Below the pieces are notes generated by a model, which ran no database searches, had not been told where the DNA came from, and was given only the letters and a program-made list of their open reading frames with translations. Both the position numbers and the translations under genes were made by a program. From the NCBI GenBank assembly GCA_963721725.1, contig CAVRLX010000004.1, forward strand, positions 8,320 to 72,319: a stretch of DNA of 64,000 nt, in the 5' to 3' direction. This DNA comes from RI-153 sp963721725 (GTDB lineage Bacteria > Chloroflexota > Anaerolineae > Caldilineales > Caldilineaceae). Below, piece after piece: positions 38,407 through 48,367 of the stretch; the first letter of the stretch is position 1, and each line of letters opens with the position of its first letter.

Positions 38407-39107
38407 ATGGCAGAAACAAGCTGGAACGCCTGGCAGCACAACCAGGGCTATGGAGACCTAATGTACCGGCGGGCCTTGGGCATTGAACCAGAGATGGAAT
38501 CGGCCAAACAGTTGGTGCGCCTGATCAGACCCTTCTATCGCCCCGGCATGACCGTGCTGGATGTGGGCTGTGGTGGCGGCCATTTTGTGCGCTCGCTGCG
38601 CAGCATCGACCCGGCGCTGGCCTACACCGGCATGGATTTTACCGACTATTACTTGGCCCTGGCGCGCCAAGTCTGGAACGGCGATCCCCATATTCACTTT
38701 TTGCAAGGCGATCTTTTTCATATTCCAGCCGCCAACAACAGTTTTGACATGGTGACCTGTGTGACGGTGTTGCAGAATTTGCCCGAATATCGGCTTCCCC
38801 TGGCTGAAATGGTGCGGGTTAGCCGCAAGTATGTATTGATGCGGCTGCTCCTGGGCGAGATGACCCACGTGATCAAACGCTACGAACACGGGGATCGCGC
38901 CAGGAATTTACCTTTTACAACATTTGGAACAGCGTCGATCTGACGGACTATCTCTATGGATTGGGTGTCAAGCGCGTGGAAGTTCTCCCCGACGAATTCA
39001 ACATTCAGCTTGCCAAAAATGGCCCGACCAGCACCTATACTTACGGCGATCTACAACTGAACGGCAACGTGTTGATGACCTGGAAATGGGTCCGAGTAAC
39101 AAAATAG
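38407..39107 (+). CDS. Class I SAM-dependent methyltransferase (frameshifted)
   Basis: About 233 residues after correction. The SAM-binding motif VLDVGCGGGHF is at residues 50-60, with YTGMDFTDYYLALAR and FLQGDLFHIPAANNSFDMV as motifs II and III, a Methyltransf_11/25-type fold. One base is missing near 38,900: restoring it changes DRA to DRAQEFTFYNIW and the frame then runs to the TAG at 39105-39107, eight bases before the next gene. The substrate is unknown. As first gene of a sugar-nucleotide and Maf operon it could methylate the sugar or its precursor. Confidence 0.8.
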
Positions 39108-39115
39108 GGGATGCC

Positions 39116-40237
39116 ATGTATCTCAATGTACCACTGCACCAACTCTGTGTAGCCCCACACACCACCTTTCGCAACGTTGTGGAAACGGTGGAACACGGAA
39201 CCAAACAAATTGCGCTGGTTGTGAATGAATCGATGCATCTGCTGGGGACCATCACCGATGGCGATGTGCGCCGCGCCGTGTTACAGGGCGTCAACAACGA
39301 GACGCCCGCCTCGGCGATTATGGCAACCCACTTTATTGCCGGTACGGGTTCCATGTCGGCGGTGGCAATTTTGGATCTCATGCGCAAGCAGTCTGTGCGC
39401 CATGTGCCGCTTCTTAACAAAGCGGGGCAGTTGATCGATCTGGTCTGGATCACCGACCTGTTGCATCAGGACATTCCCGAATTTCAGGCGCTGATTATGG
39501 CCGGTGGTATGGGCACACGTCTGCGTCCACTCACCGACGACATCCCCAAACCGATGCTGCCCGTGGGCAACAAACCGATTATGGAACTGATCATCGAGCA
39601 ACTGCGCCATGCCGGAACGCGCCAGTTCCATGTCTCCACCCACTACAAGGGGCACAAAATCGTCGAGCATTTTGGCGATGGCAGCCGCTATGGCGTCCAC
39701 ATTGACTATATCAGCGAGGAACACCCGCTGGGCACAGCCGGGGCCTTAAGCTTGATGGATCGTTTGAATCAACCCATCTTGGTGATGAACGGCGATATTC
39801 TGACCCAACTTGATTTTCGGGCCATGCACGCCTTTCACGAAGATCACAAAGCGTTGCTCACCGTGGCGGTGAAGGAATACACCGTTGAAGTGCCCTATGG
39901 CGTTTTGCAGACCGAGGATGTACATGTGCGCAGCCTGGCCGAAAAGCCCACCCTGCGCTTCTTCATCAATGCCGGGGTCTATCTCGTCAGCCCCGAAGCC
40001 CAGGCGATGGTCCCCGCTGGGCGACCGTATAACATGACCGATCTGATTGAAGATTTAATTGCCGCGGGCAAACCCGTGGTCAGCTTTCCGGTACAGGAAT
40101 ATTGGCTGGACATTGGAAAGCACGTGGATTATCAACAAGCACAGCATGATGTTTTGGAGGCAAAATGGGCACAACTCTTTGGCACGGCAGACGCGTCCTG
40201 GTCACAGGTGCCGCTGGTTTCATCGGTAGTCACCTAA
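39116..40237 (+). CDS. Sugar-1-phosphate nucleotidyltransferase with N-terminal CBS pair (PtmE-like)
   Basis: A 373-residue two-part protein. Residues ~1-118 are two CBS domains (GTITDGDVRRAVLQG; VRHVPLLNKAGQLIDLVWIT). From ~124 on there is an NTP_transferase domain with the nucleotide loop GGMGTRLRPLT (130-140) and KPMLPVGNKPIMELI, then VMNGDILTQLDF and LDIGKHVDYQQA. The CBS-plus-nucleotidyltransferase order is that of PtmE, the glucosamine-1-phosphate guanylyltransferase of legionaminic acid synthesis, and of related sugar activators. The gene ends 73 bases inside the next one, an unusually long overlap; a small undetected shift near its end is possible. Confidence 0.87.
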   Translation: MYLNVPLHQLCVAPHTTFRNVVETVEHGTKQIALVVNESMHLLGTITDGDVRRAVLQGVNNETPASAIMATHFIAGTGSMSAVAILDLMRKQSVRHVPLLNKAGQLIDLVWITDLLHQDIPEFQALIMAGGMGTRLRPLTDDIPKPMLPVGNKPIMELIIEQLRHAGTRQFHVSTHYKGHKIVEHFGDGSRYGVHIDYISEEHPLGTAGALSLMDRLNQPILVMNGDILTQLDFRAMHAFHEDHKALLTVAVKEYTVEVPYGVLQTEDVHVRSLAEKPTLRFFINAGVYLVSPEAQAMVPAGRPYNMTDLIEDLIAAGKPVVSFPVQEYWLDIGKHVDYQQAQHDVLEAKWAQLFGTADASWSQVPLVSSVVT

Positions 40238-41158
40238 GCGAACGGCTGGTGGAACTGGGCGCAGATGTGCGCGCCTTTGTCCACTATAACGCCTTGGGGA
40301 CGTGGGGCTGGCTGGATCAATCGCCCGTGGCCGACCAGATGGAGGTGGTGGCCGGCGACATTGCCGACGCCGACAGTGTGCGAGCGGCTGTCCGCGATGT
40401 AGACGTAATCTTTCACTTGGCGGCGCTGATTGCCATTCCCTATTCCTATCAAGCGCCCCGCTCCTACGTGCGCACCAATATTGAAGGCACGATTAACCTG
40501 TTACAGGCCGCCAAAGACGAGGGCGTGGATCGGGTGGTCCACACCTCTACCAGCGAAGTCTATGGCTCGGCCCGCTACGTGCCCATTGACGAAGCCCATC
40601 CGCTCCAGGGGCAATCGCCCTATTCGGCCAGCAAGATCGGCGCGGACAAACTCGTAGAGGCGTTTCACTGCTCGTTTGATCTGCCCGTGGTCACCGTGCG
40701 CCCCTTCAACACATTTGGCCCGCGCCAATCGGCGCGAGCAATTATCCCCACGATTATCAGCCAGGCCCTGGCCGGTGACGAGATCCGCCTGGGCAACCTG
40801 CACCCGACGCGTGATCTTAACTACGTCGCCAACACCGTGGAAGGCTTTGTCAGCGCCGCCAGTGCGCCGGCTGCCGTGGGCGGCGTCTTCAACCTGGGCA
40901 CAGGCCGCGAGATCAGCATTGGCGATCTGGCCGACGCTGATCAGCAAGCTGACAGGGCGCACTTTTCATTTGCAAAGCGACGAACAGCGACTGCGCCCGG
41001 AAAAGAGCGAAGTGGATCGGCTGTTGGCCGACAACACCCAGGCCCGCACCGTGCTGGGCTGGGAACCGCTGGTCTCGCTGGAAGATGGCCTCACCCGCAC
41101 CATTGAATGGATGGCTGCCCACATGGAAAGGTATCGCCCCGGTGTCTACACAGTTTGA
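40165..41158 (+). CDS. NAD-dependent sugar-nucleotide epimerase/4,6-dehydratase (LegB-like), frameshifted
   Basis: About 330 residues after correction. The Rossmann motif GAAGFIG is at 15-21, the catalytic set is TSTSEVYG plus Y153-S-A-S-K157, and IPYSYQAPRSYVRTNIEGT and VRPFNTFGPRQSARAIIPTI follow. This is the extended SDR family of sugar 4,6-dehydratases and is most like LegB-type enzymes. An extra base near 40,937 breaks the frame; without it the sequence continues GDLADLISKLTGRTFHLQSD to the TGA at 41158. The ATG at 40165 has an excellent TTGGAGG four bases upstream. It would act on the product of the upstream nucleotidyltransferase. Confidence 0.85.
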
Positions 41159-42332
41159 GCCTGGCGCACCTGTACTCGAAAATACCATCCCGCTCTGTGT
41201 ACCACAGATCAGCGGCAACGAATGGCGCTATGTCAAAGAGTGCCTGGACAGCGGTTGGGTCTCGTCGGTGGGGAGCTATGTGGATCGCTTTGAGCGCGAT
41301 CTGGCGGGCTATGTAGATGCTCGGCCATGCCGTCGCCACGGTGAACGGCACAGCCGCACTGCACACGGCGCTGCTGGTGGCGGGCGTTGGCCCCGACGAC
41401 GAAGTGATCACCTCTAGCCTGAGTTTTATCGCCCCGGCCAACGCCATCCGCTATACAGGGGCATGGCCGATCTTTGCCGATGCGGAGCCGCAAACGTGGC
41501 AGATGGACCCCGCTTGGGTGGCCGATTTTTTGACGGAGCAGTGTGAGTGGCGCAGCGACGCGCTGATCAACCGCGCCACAGGACGCCGGGTGAGGGCGAT
41601 TTTGCCGGTGCATATTTTGGGACACCCGGTGGACATGGACCCGATTCTGGACATGGCGCAACGCTACGACCTGCCGGTGATTGAGGATGCCACCGAGGGG
41701 CTGGGTGCACGCTACAAAGGCCGCGCGCTGGGCACGCTGGGCGATCTGGGCTGCTTTAGCTTTAACGGCAACAAGCTGATCACCACGGGCGGCGGCGGCA
41801 TGATGGTGACGAACAACGAAGCGCTGGCGCGCGCCGCGCCCGCTATCTCACCACCCAGGCCAAAGACGATCCGCTGGAATATGTCCACAACGAGGTTGGC
41901 TACAACTATCGATTGACCAACGTGCAGGCGGCGATTGGGTGTGCCCAATTGGAGCAAATCGACGGCTACATTGCGGCCAAGCGACGCATTGCCGCGGCCT
42001 ATGCCCAACAGTTGGCCGATCTGCCCGGCGTGACGGTGATGCCCATTGCACCCTGGGCCGAAAGCGTTTATTGGCTCTACACAGTGCTGATTGAGGGCGG
42101 CAGCCGCCATCTCTTAGGCGAACTCCAGGCCCGCAACATCCAAAGCCGCCCGCTTTGGCAACCGTTACACCAAAGCCCCGCCCACAGTCAGAGCCGATGC
42201 GGCGCGCTGCCAGTGGCCGAATCGCTGCACAGGCGCGGGCTGAGCCTGCCCTGCTCTGTAGGCCTTTCCACACAAGAGGTTCACTACGTCGCGGCGCAGA
42301 TCGCACAGGTTTTACACGCCGAGATAGCGTAA
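41142..42332 (+). CDS. DegT/DnrJ/EryC1 aminotransferase (LegC-like), frameshifted twice
   Basis: About 396 residues in three frame segments. One extra C near 41,334 (GYVDARHAVATVNGTAALH when removed) and a shift near 41,843 in a GC-alternating run (EALAR..ARYLTTQAKDDPLE) must be corrected. Family features are PLCVPQISGNEWRYVKECLD, VNGTAALHTALLVAGV, PVIEDATEGLGARYKG, and the PLP lysine in FSFNGNKLITTGGGGMM. It would transfer an amino group to the 4-keto sugar made by the preceding dehydratase. I use the GTG at 41142, which overlaps the dehydratase stop by 17 bases and follows GGAAAGG. Confidence 0.83.
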
Positions 42333-42393
42333 CAGAAGACGGATCGAGCGGATCGATTTGCGAAATTTCCATTATTTTGAAAGAGAGCCAGGC

Positions 42394-42975
42394 ATGACTG
42401 CACTGCTTTTTGTGGATCAAGAACCCGTCGAACTGGGCGAACTGCCGCTGGAGCAAGTCATCCTCCAGATTCAAGACTATTTGGGCGAACAGGGACGGTT
42501 GATCCAACGGGTGGCGGTGAACGGCGCAGAGATTAGCGGCGATTGGCAAACGGCGCTGGCCGAGGCCGATATCCACGATCTCTCCCTGACCACTGTCTCG
42601 GCGCAACAGCTTTTGATCATTACCTTGCGCGAAACCGCCGATCAACTGCCCCATTTGTGCGACGGGCTAAACCTGGTGGCGCGGGCTTTCCGCACAGGCG
42701 AGGATCATCATGGCTTTGTGGCTTTTGGCGAAACTATCGCCGATCTACAGAGCTATCTGCTCTTTCTGAACACTGTCATGCCCCATTTGCCCCAACAGGG
42801 CAACGCCATCGAAACACAGATTGCCACGTTGGGCGAATGGCTCCAGGAGGTGATGAATGTCTGGGAGAAGGAAGATTATGTGCTGGTTGGCGACTATCTG
42901 CGCTACGAATTGGTGCCGCAGATAGAGGCGGGCGAAGCGTGGGTTCGGGCCGTGGCAAACGAGTTGGATCACTAA
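42394..42975 (+). CDS. Hypothetical protein between aminotransferase and Maf genes
   Basis: A 193-residue, acidic (pI clearly low by inspection), mainly helical protein without signal peptide or membrane segment. I do not recognise the family. Residues 1-70 could be a small alpha/beta domain (LLFVDQEPVELGELPLEQVI, VAVNGAEISGDWQTAL), while the rest is helical. It is followed 13 bases later by the Maf-like gene and is certainly part of the same operon, so a helper or chaperone role in glycosylation or export is conceivable. The frame is intact over its whole length. Start ATG at 42394, with a weak GAGAG site. Confidence 0.7.
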   Translation: MTALLFVDQEPVELGELPLEQVILQIQDYLGEQGRLIQRVAVNGAEISGDWQTALAEADIHDLSLTTVSAQQLLIITLRETADQLPHLCDGLNLVARAFRTGEDHHGFVAFGETIADLQSYLLFLNTVMPHLPQQGNAIETQIATLGEWLQEVMNVWEKEDYVLVGDYLRYELVPQIEAGEAWVRAVANELDH

Positions 42976-42988
42976 CGGAGGTTAGATT

Positions 42989-45277
42989 GTGGCAAAGTTA
43001 AAGATCAAAAACGACGGGCGCAACCGGCTCTGGTCGCGCAATTTACAGGCCATGGAGCGCTCCATGCCGGTGGTGGCCGAGATGATGGCGAACCACACAG
43101 CCAAGCAGCCGCTGGCCCCGATCCCCACCCGCAGCGGACGCCCCAGTTTGCAAATTCAAACGGAACGTAGCCCCATTCACCTGCACAGCCGCTATGATCC
43201 TGTGGCGGAAGCCGACGAATGGCTGGACGCCGTCGGGAGCAGCAATTGGAAATTGGGTCTGGTGCTGGGCTTTGGCATGGGCTATCACATTGAGGCGTTG
43301 GTGCGCCGCTACCCCGAACGCCGTCTTGTGGTGTTGGAGCCAGATGCAGACAGCTTTGCCCAGGCGCTGCGTGTGCGCGATCTGCGCGCCGTGCTGCGTC
43401 ACCCGAACCTGCGCGTGATGATTTTACATACAATGGATGCACGCCGCGTGGCTGCGGAATCGTTCACCTTTTGGCAGCAAAATTTGGATCGGGATGAGCT
43501 TGGCTTTCTGGCCTGGCCAGTCTATAAACGCCAATGGCCCGATTTCTGGCGCGAAGTTCAGCGACACCTGGGCGAACATTCGCGTCAAGAATTAATCAAC
43601 CTGAGCACGTACAAAAAGTTTTCCATTCAATGGCAGACCAATAGCCTGACCAATCTGCACAAAGCCATTCTTGATCCGGGCGTGCCTGCGCTCTTTGAGA
43701 CATTCAAGGGCAAACCGGCGATTTTGGTCTCGGCGGGTCCCTCGCTGGAGAAAAATATTCATCTTTTACACGAGGCCAAAGATCACGCCCTGATTGTGGC
43801 GGTTGGCTCGGCCATCGAAGCGCTGACCCGGCACAACATTCAGCCCGATCTCCTTGTCTCGTTTGACGCCAGCGCCGACAACTTCTTCCCCTTTGCCCGC
43901 CTGGACACACGCCATATCCCGTTAGTCTATTCGTCGGTGATGTACCCGCTGGTGATCACCGAATATCAAGGCCCGCGCTTCAGCATGGGCATTGACGTCT
44001 ACCCCTATGAACGCTGGCTCTATGCCAACGTCGGCACAGACAAGGGCAACGTCAAGAGCGGTCCATCCACGGCCAACCTCGCCTGGGATCTACTGCGGCA
44101 AATGCAGTGTGATCCCATCGTCTTTATCGGGCAGGATCTGGCCTTCACCGACAACAAGACCCACGCTGCCGGTGTCTCGGCGGGCTATGATGTTTTGGAT
44201 CGCGTGGAAAGCGCGCCCGCAGGCTATGAGATCGTCAAGGATATCCACGGCAATGCTGTGCTGACCACCAAAGTGATGCTCTCCATGAAGATCTGGTTCG
44301 AGCAACGCATGGCCCATCATCGAGACCGCACCTATATTAACGCCACCGAAGGCGGGGCGCGGCTCGAGGGCACACAGAATATGACGCTGCGCCAAGTGTT
44401 GGATGCCTATTGCCAGCAGCCCTTTTATGCCCACCAACAGATCATGCAGATCCACAAACAAGAACAGGACAGACTGGCGCAGCTCCATCTGGAAGCAGGG
44501 GTGCAAGCCCTCTTTGGGCGTATTCAGGACGACCTTGCCAAAGTCGAGAACCATTGCCAGAGCGCGCTGGTGCCGCTGCAAAGGTTGATGCAACTGAACG
44601 AGGCGGGTAAGATCACCCAGGCCACCCATGATATGTTGATGAACGATTTTGCCCGGCTGGATAATCAGATTAGCAGCATTGAGAGCTATCAGTACTTTGT
44701 CAAGCCCGCGCTGACCCATTACACGGTGGCCTTTGATAAACTTTCCAGCCAGCTTTTCACCGAGAGCGATGTGACCCAAAAAGGCCAACGGATGGCCGAA
44801 CTCTATGCCGGCTTTTTTGGTACGGTTCGCGAAGTAACCGGGCAGATTCGGCAACTGGTCACACAGGCCAGCGAGAATCAGTCGCCCTACACACGGGCCA
44901 TATTGCAGACAGAATTGGATGCGGTTTTGGCGCTGTGCGACAAACTGGATATAGTGGCGGCAGATCTGCGCGGCCATCTTGATGCAGGCACATTGGAGCC
45001 TATCCATCTGGCAGGAGTTGCCAATCATTTCCACTGGAACGATAAAGAATTACAGCACATAGAAGCCTATACGGGCTTTATTCACAATATGTTACAGCGA
45101 AGCTCGAACTTCAAACTGCCGATCTCTACGGCGGATTTGGGCAGCTTGATACAGCAGATTGACGCTACCCCGGAGTTCATCGCCAAGGCAGAGATCATGC
45201 ACACACTCTATGCGAAGATGTCCGCAGCACTGCGCGCCGGCGTGGACCGTGTGCGCGAATTGGGCGGGATCGGGTGA
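42989..45277 (+). CDS. Maf-type (DUF115) glycosyltransferase, motility-associated factor family
   Basis: A 762-residue cytosolic protein. The central DUF115 (MAF_flag10) domain is recognisable from GKPAILVSAGPSLEKNIHLL, HALIVAVGSAIEALTRHNIQ, PDLLVSFDAS and IVFIGQDLAFTDNKTHAAG. An N-terminal Rossmann-like domain has LVLGFGMGYHIEALVRRYPE and LVVLEPDADSFAQAL; the C-terminal third is helical. Maf proteins transfer nonulosonic acids (pseudaminic or legionaminic type) to flagellin. Preceding genes encode enzymes of the type that make such sugars, which supports the role. No flagellin is seen in the window, so another secreted protein may be the acceptor. GTG start with GGAGG eight bases upstream. 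Confidence 0.9.
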   Translation: MAKLKIKNDGRNRLWSRNLQAMERSMPVVAEMMANHTAKQPLAPIPTRSGRPSLQIQTERSPIHLHSRYDPVAEADEWLDAVGSSNWKLGLVLGFGMGYHIEALVRRYPERRLVVLEPDADSFAQALRVRDLRAVLRHPNLRVMILHTMDARRVAAESFTFWQQNLDRDELGFLAWPVYKRQWPDFWREVQRHLGEHSRQELINLSTYKKFSIQWQTNSLTNLHKAILDPGVPALFETFKGKPAILVSAGPSLEKNIHLLHEAKDHALIVAVGSAIEALTRHNIQPDLLVSFDASADNFFPFARLDTRHIPLVYSSVMYPLVITEYQGPRFSMGIDVYPYERWLYANVGTDKGNVKSGPSTANLAWDLLRQMQCDPIVFIGQDLAFTDNKTHAAGVSAGYDVLDRVESAPAGYEIVKDIHGNAVLTTKVMLSMKIWFEQRMAHHRDRTYINATEGGARLEGTQNMTLRQVLDAYCQQPFYAHQQIMQIHKQEQDRLAQLHLEAGVQALFGRIQDDLAKVENHCQSALVPLQRLMQLNEAGKITQATHDMLMNDFARLDNQISSIESYQYFVKPALTHYTVAFDKLSSQLFTESDVTQKGQRMAELYAGFFGTVREVTGQIRQLVTQASENQSPYTRAILQTELDAVLALCDKLDIVAADLRGHLDAGTLEPIHLAGVANHFHWNDKELQHIEAYTGFIHNMLQRSSNFKLPISTADLGSLIQQIDATPEFIAKAEIMHTLYAKMSAALRAGVDRVRELGGIG

Positions 45278-45430
45278 TTTGCAGAATGACCGCTGCAATT
45301 TCCCAATCCCCAGTCTCTCTCACTCAGTCTGCGAGAACCTTACCAAGGGCGATCAATTGGCAACTGTCAGTAGGCATGGTAACCTTGATGGGCAGTACGC
45401 CCCCCATCCAGACACCAACGAGGGATTTCC

Positions 45431-47857
45431 ATGTCACCTGTACAACCGCTCTCCCCCGCCACGCTCTATACCAAAACCGATCCTGACCTGCTCGCGTTTG
45501 AGATGAGCAGCGAACTGCCGCCACTTACGGAGATCATCGGCCAGGATCGCGCCGTGGGCGCGGTAAAGTTTGGCATTGGCATTCGCCGCCCCGGCTATAA
45601 CATCTTCGCTCTGGGCAGCACAGGCACAGGCCGCCACGAACTGGTGGAAGATTTTCTGCGCCACCACGCCGCCAGCCAACCCATCCCTTCTGATCGGTGC
45701 TACGTCTACAACTTTGCCGACAGCTATCATCCCCTGGCGCTGGAATTCCCGGCGGGGCAGGGTGTAGCCTTTTGCCAAGCGATGGAAGAGGTGGTGATAG
45801 AGTTACACGCCGTGATTCCGGCGGCCTTTGTTAGCGAAGACTATCGTATGCGGCGACAGACTCTTGAAAACACACTGCGCGAGCGCCAGGAAAGTGCCTA
45901 TCGTGCCCTACAAACCGAGGCCAATCAAAAGGGACTCGACCTGCTGCGTACACAGTCGGGACTGGTCTTTGCGCCAGTGAACGAAAGCCAGGAGGTCATC
46001 GACCCAGAGGCTTTTCAAAAGCTGAGCGACGAAGAGAAAGACCTTATCCGCACAAGCATGGAGGAGATGCAACAAAAGCTCCAAGCGCTGCTCCAGCAAG
46101 CGCCCGATTGGGAAAGCGAAACTCGCCGGGGTCTGCGCGCCCTGGATGCCGAAACCGTGCGCGCCACGATTGCCCCGCTCTTTGCCCGCCTGCTGCTGGC
46201 CTATGCTGAAAATGGCGAAGTCCAGACCTATATTTCCGCCGTCCAAGAGGACGTGCAACACAATTTCGAGCTTTTTGGGGGGGCGGAATCGAAAGCGGAG
46301 GAGGGCGAAGAACCCAGCCACGCCGAAACACCACAGCCCATCACCCGTTATAGCGTCAATCTCATGGTGGATCGCAGCCATGCCCAGGGCGCGCCTGTGG
46401 TCTATGAAGACAACCCGGCCTATGGCAATCTGGTAGGGCGCGTGGAATATATGACGCGCATGGGTGGCATGGATACTGACTTTACGCTGATCCGCCCGGG
46501 CGCACTGCACCGGGCCAATGGCGGCTATTTGATGATCGACGCTCGCCGCCTGTTGCTCGAGCAATTCGCCTGGGAAGGGCTAAAGCGCACCCTGCGTGCC
46601 GGGCAGATCCGCATTGAAACCCCCAGCCAGATGATGAGCCAAGTGAATGTGATTACGCTGGAGCCAGAGCCGATTCCATTGGATATCAAAGTGGCGCTGG
46701 TGGGGGATCGTTCGCTCTACTACATGCTCAGCCAAAACGACCCGGACTTTGACGAACTCTTCAAAGTCGCAGCCGATTTTGAAGACGTCATGGAGCGCAC
46801 ACCGGAAGCGCAGCAGCTTTACGCCCAGCTAATTGCCTCGCTGGCGGCAGAACGCGATCTGCGCCCGCTGGATCGGGCAGCAACGGCGCGCGTGATTGAA
46901 GAGGGCGCGCGCATGGCCGAAGATGCTCACAAACTTTCGATGGCGGTGGCCTCCATCACCGATCTGTTGCAAGAGGCCGATTATTGGGCCGAGCAAGCGG
47001 GCGCAGATCTGGTGCGGCTGGCCCATGTGGAAGAAGCGTTGGCCGCCCAATATTATCGGTCGGCGCGGATTCCCGAACGCAGCCGCGAGATGATCTTCCA
47101 AGAGACCGTGCGTGTGCAGACTGAAGGCGCAGTGGTGGGGCAGATCAACGGCCTTTCAGTCATGCAGTTGGGCAAGATCCGTTTTGGGCAACCCTCACGG
47201 ATTACGGCGCGCGTGCGCATGGGCCGCGGCGAAGTGGTGGACATTGAACGCGAGGTGGCGCTGAGCGGGCAGATTCATAGCAAAGGCGTGCTGATTCTGG
47301 CCTCTTTTCTCAGCAGCCGCTATGCTACGGACTATCCGCTTTCGCTGCAAGCCGATCTAGTCTTTGAGCAATCGTATGGCGGTGTGGATGGCGACAGCGC
47401 TTCGTCCACCGAACTCTACGCGCTGCTTTCGGCGCTTTCGGAACTGCCCATCCGCCAATCGTTCGCCGTCACTGGTTCAGTCGATCAATTTGGCAATGTG
47501 CAGGCAATTGGCGGCGTCAACGAAAAAATCGAAGGCTTTTTCGCCGTCTGTCAGGCGCGCGGGCTGACGGGCGAGCAAGGCGTGCTGATTCCGCAGGCCA
47601 ATGTGCGCAATCTCATGTTGCGTCGAGAAGTAGTCGAAGCAGTGGAAGCCGGGCAATTTGCCGTCTATCCCATTGCCACAATTGACGAGGGCATCGAACT
47701 GCTCACCGGCACGCCCGCTGGCGTGGCCGACGAAGCGGGCATCTATCCCGAAGGCACAGTCAACCGCCGTGTGCAAGATCGGCTGCTGGCCTTTGCCCGC
47801 CGCTGGCTCTCGCTGCACTATCCCGCCCGGCCAGAACTTGAGAAAGACGAAAGATGA
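45431..47857 (+). CDS. Lon-family ATP-dependent protease (AAA_32/YcbZ-like)
   Basis: An 808-residue protein of the Lon-related family with AAA_32 domain and C-terminal Lon protease domain. The phosphate loop is degenerate: GSTGTGRHE (62-70) has Arg in place of the usual Lys. A long insertion with coiled coil (residues ~130-270) interrupts the ATPase, as in E. coli YcbZ. RPGALHRANGGYLMIDARRL is the Walker-B-like region. The Ser-Lys dyad is Ser ~655 in GDSASSTELYALLSALSEL and Lys ~698 in IGGVNEKIEGFF. It should be cytosolic. The GAGGG before the ATG fits. The final residues KDER and the stop are written by an intergenic repeat. Confidence 0.9.
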   Translation: MSPVQPLSPATLYTKTDPDLLAFEMSSELPPLTEIIGQDRAVGAVKFGIGIRRPGYNIFALGSTGTGRHELVEDFLRHHAASQPIPSDRCYVYNFADSYHPLALEFPAGQGVAFCQAMEEVVIELHAVIPAAFVSEDYRMRRQTLENTLRERQESAYRALQTEANQKGLDLLRTQSGLVFAPVNESQEVIDPEAFQKLSDEEKDLIRTSMEEMQQKLQALLQQAPDWESETRRGLRALDAETVRATIAPLFARLLLAYAENGEVQTYISAVQEDVQHNFELFGGAESKAEEGEEPSHAETPQPITRYSVNLMVDRSHAQGAPVVYEDNPAYGNLVGRVEYMTRMGGMDTDFTLIRPGALHRANGGYLMIDARRLLLEQFAWEGLKRTLRAGQIRIETPSQMMSQVNVITLEPEPIPLDIKVALVGDRSLYYMLSQNDPDFDELFKVAADFEDVMERTPEAQQLYAQLIASLAAERDLRPLDRAATARVIEEGARMAEDAHKLSMAVASITDLLQEADYWAEQAGADLVRLAHVEEALAAQYYRSARIPERSREMIFQETVRVQTEGAVVGQINGLSVMQLGKIRFGQPSRITARVRMGRGEVVDIEREVALSGQIHSKGVLILASFLSSRYATDYPLSLQADLVFEQSYGGVDGDSASSTELYALLSALSELPIRQSFAVTGSVDQFGNVQAIGGVNEKIEGFFAVCQARGLTGEQGVLIPQANVRNLMLRREVVEAVEAGQFAVYPIATIDEGIELLTGTPAGVADEAGIYPEGTVNRRVQDRLLAFARRWLSLHYPARPELEKDER

Positions 47858-47936
47858 TGGACGAAAGACGAACCTAAATTACTCACTTAACGTCAAGAGT
47901 AGTCTTTCGTCCATCGTCTTGCGTCCATCGTCTACC
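47843..47936. repeat. Inverted repeat of GACGAAAGACG / CGTCCATCGTC words
   Basis: GATGGACGAAAGAC (47856-47869) pairs with GTCTTTCGTCCATC (47902-47915); further copies of CGTCCATCGTC lie to 47936. It overlaps the stop of the Lon-like gene and probably terminates it. The words match those at 7782-7855 and inside the glycosyltransferase gene near 54,740. Confidence 0.8.
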
Positions 47937-47974
47937 ATTCAAAAACAGCCATCATTCCAAAACGAGACGCGATC

Positions 47975-48313
47975 ATGACCCCCGACGAATTCAACAACTA
48001 TCAACAGCGCTCTCGGCGCACATGGCAGCTTGTCCACACCGATCATCCCGTGGTCTATCCCACGCTGGGGCTTGTAAATGAGGCAGGCGAGGTGGCGGGC
48101 AAGATCAAAAAGATCTTTCGCGACAAGGGCGGGATGATTGGCGAGGCGGATCGGCAAGCGCTCAAAGGTGAGCTGGGCGACGTTCTCTGGTATCTGGCCC
48201 AGATCTGCACCGAACTGGATCTAAGCCTGGGGGATGTGGCTGAGGCCAACATTGAGAAGCTTTCCTCCCGCCTAGAGCGCGGCGTCATCGGCGGCGAGGG
48301 GGACAAGCGATAA
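47975..48313 (+). CDS. MazG-like nucleotide pyrophosphohydrolase
   Basis: A 112-residue all-alpha NTP pyrophosphohydrolase that would hydrolyse nucleoside triphosphates to monophosphate and pyrophosphate. The metal-binding pattern E-x2-E...E-x2-D is visible in LVNEAGEVAGKIKK and LKGELGDVLWYLAQI. The length is that of a single MazG domain. Start ATG at 47975; a Lys-rich C-terminus follows. A strong 17-bp hairpin terminates it. No toxin partner lies nearby, so it is probably a housekeeping enzyme. Confidence 0.9.
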   Translation: MTPDEFNNYQQRSRRTWQLVHTDHPVVYPTLGLVNEAGEVAGKIKKIFRDKGGMIGEADRQALKGELGDVLWYLAQICTELDLSLGDVAEANIEKLSSRLERGVIGGEGDKR

Positions 48314-48323
48314 CGTGTCTGGC

Positions 48324-48360
48324 TCAGAAGTTGAACTTTTTGGAAAAGTTCAACTTCTGA
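48324..48360. terminator. Hairpin terminator between convergent mazG-like and SDR genes
   Basis: A perfect 17-bp stem, TCAGAAGTTGAACTTTT (48324-48340) with AAAAGTTCAACTTCTGA (48344-48360), and a TGG loop. Confidence 0.9.
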
Positions 48361-48367
48361 TGAACAC

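Noticed and set aside
39116..40237. Longer nucleotidyltransferase frame starting at about 38,924
   Set aside because: The upstream part lies over the methyltransferase C-terminus, which reads well in another frame; the CBS domain starts at 39116.
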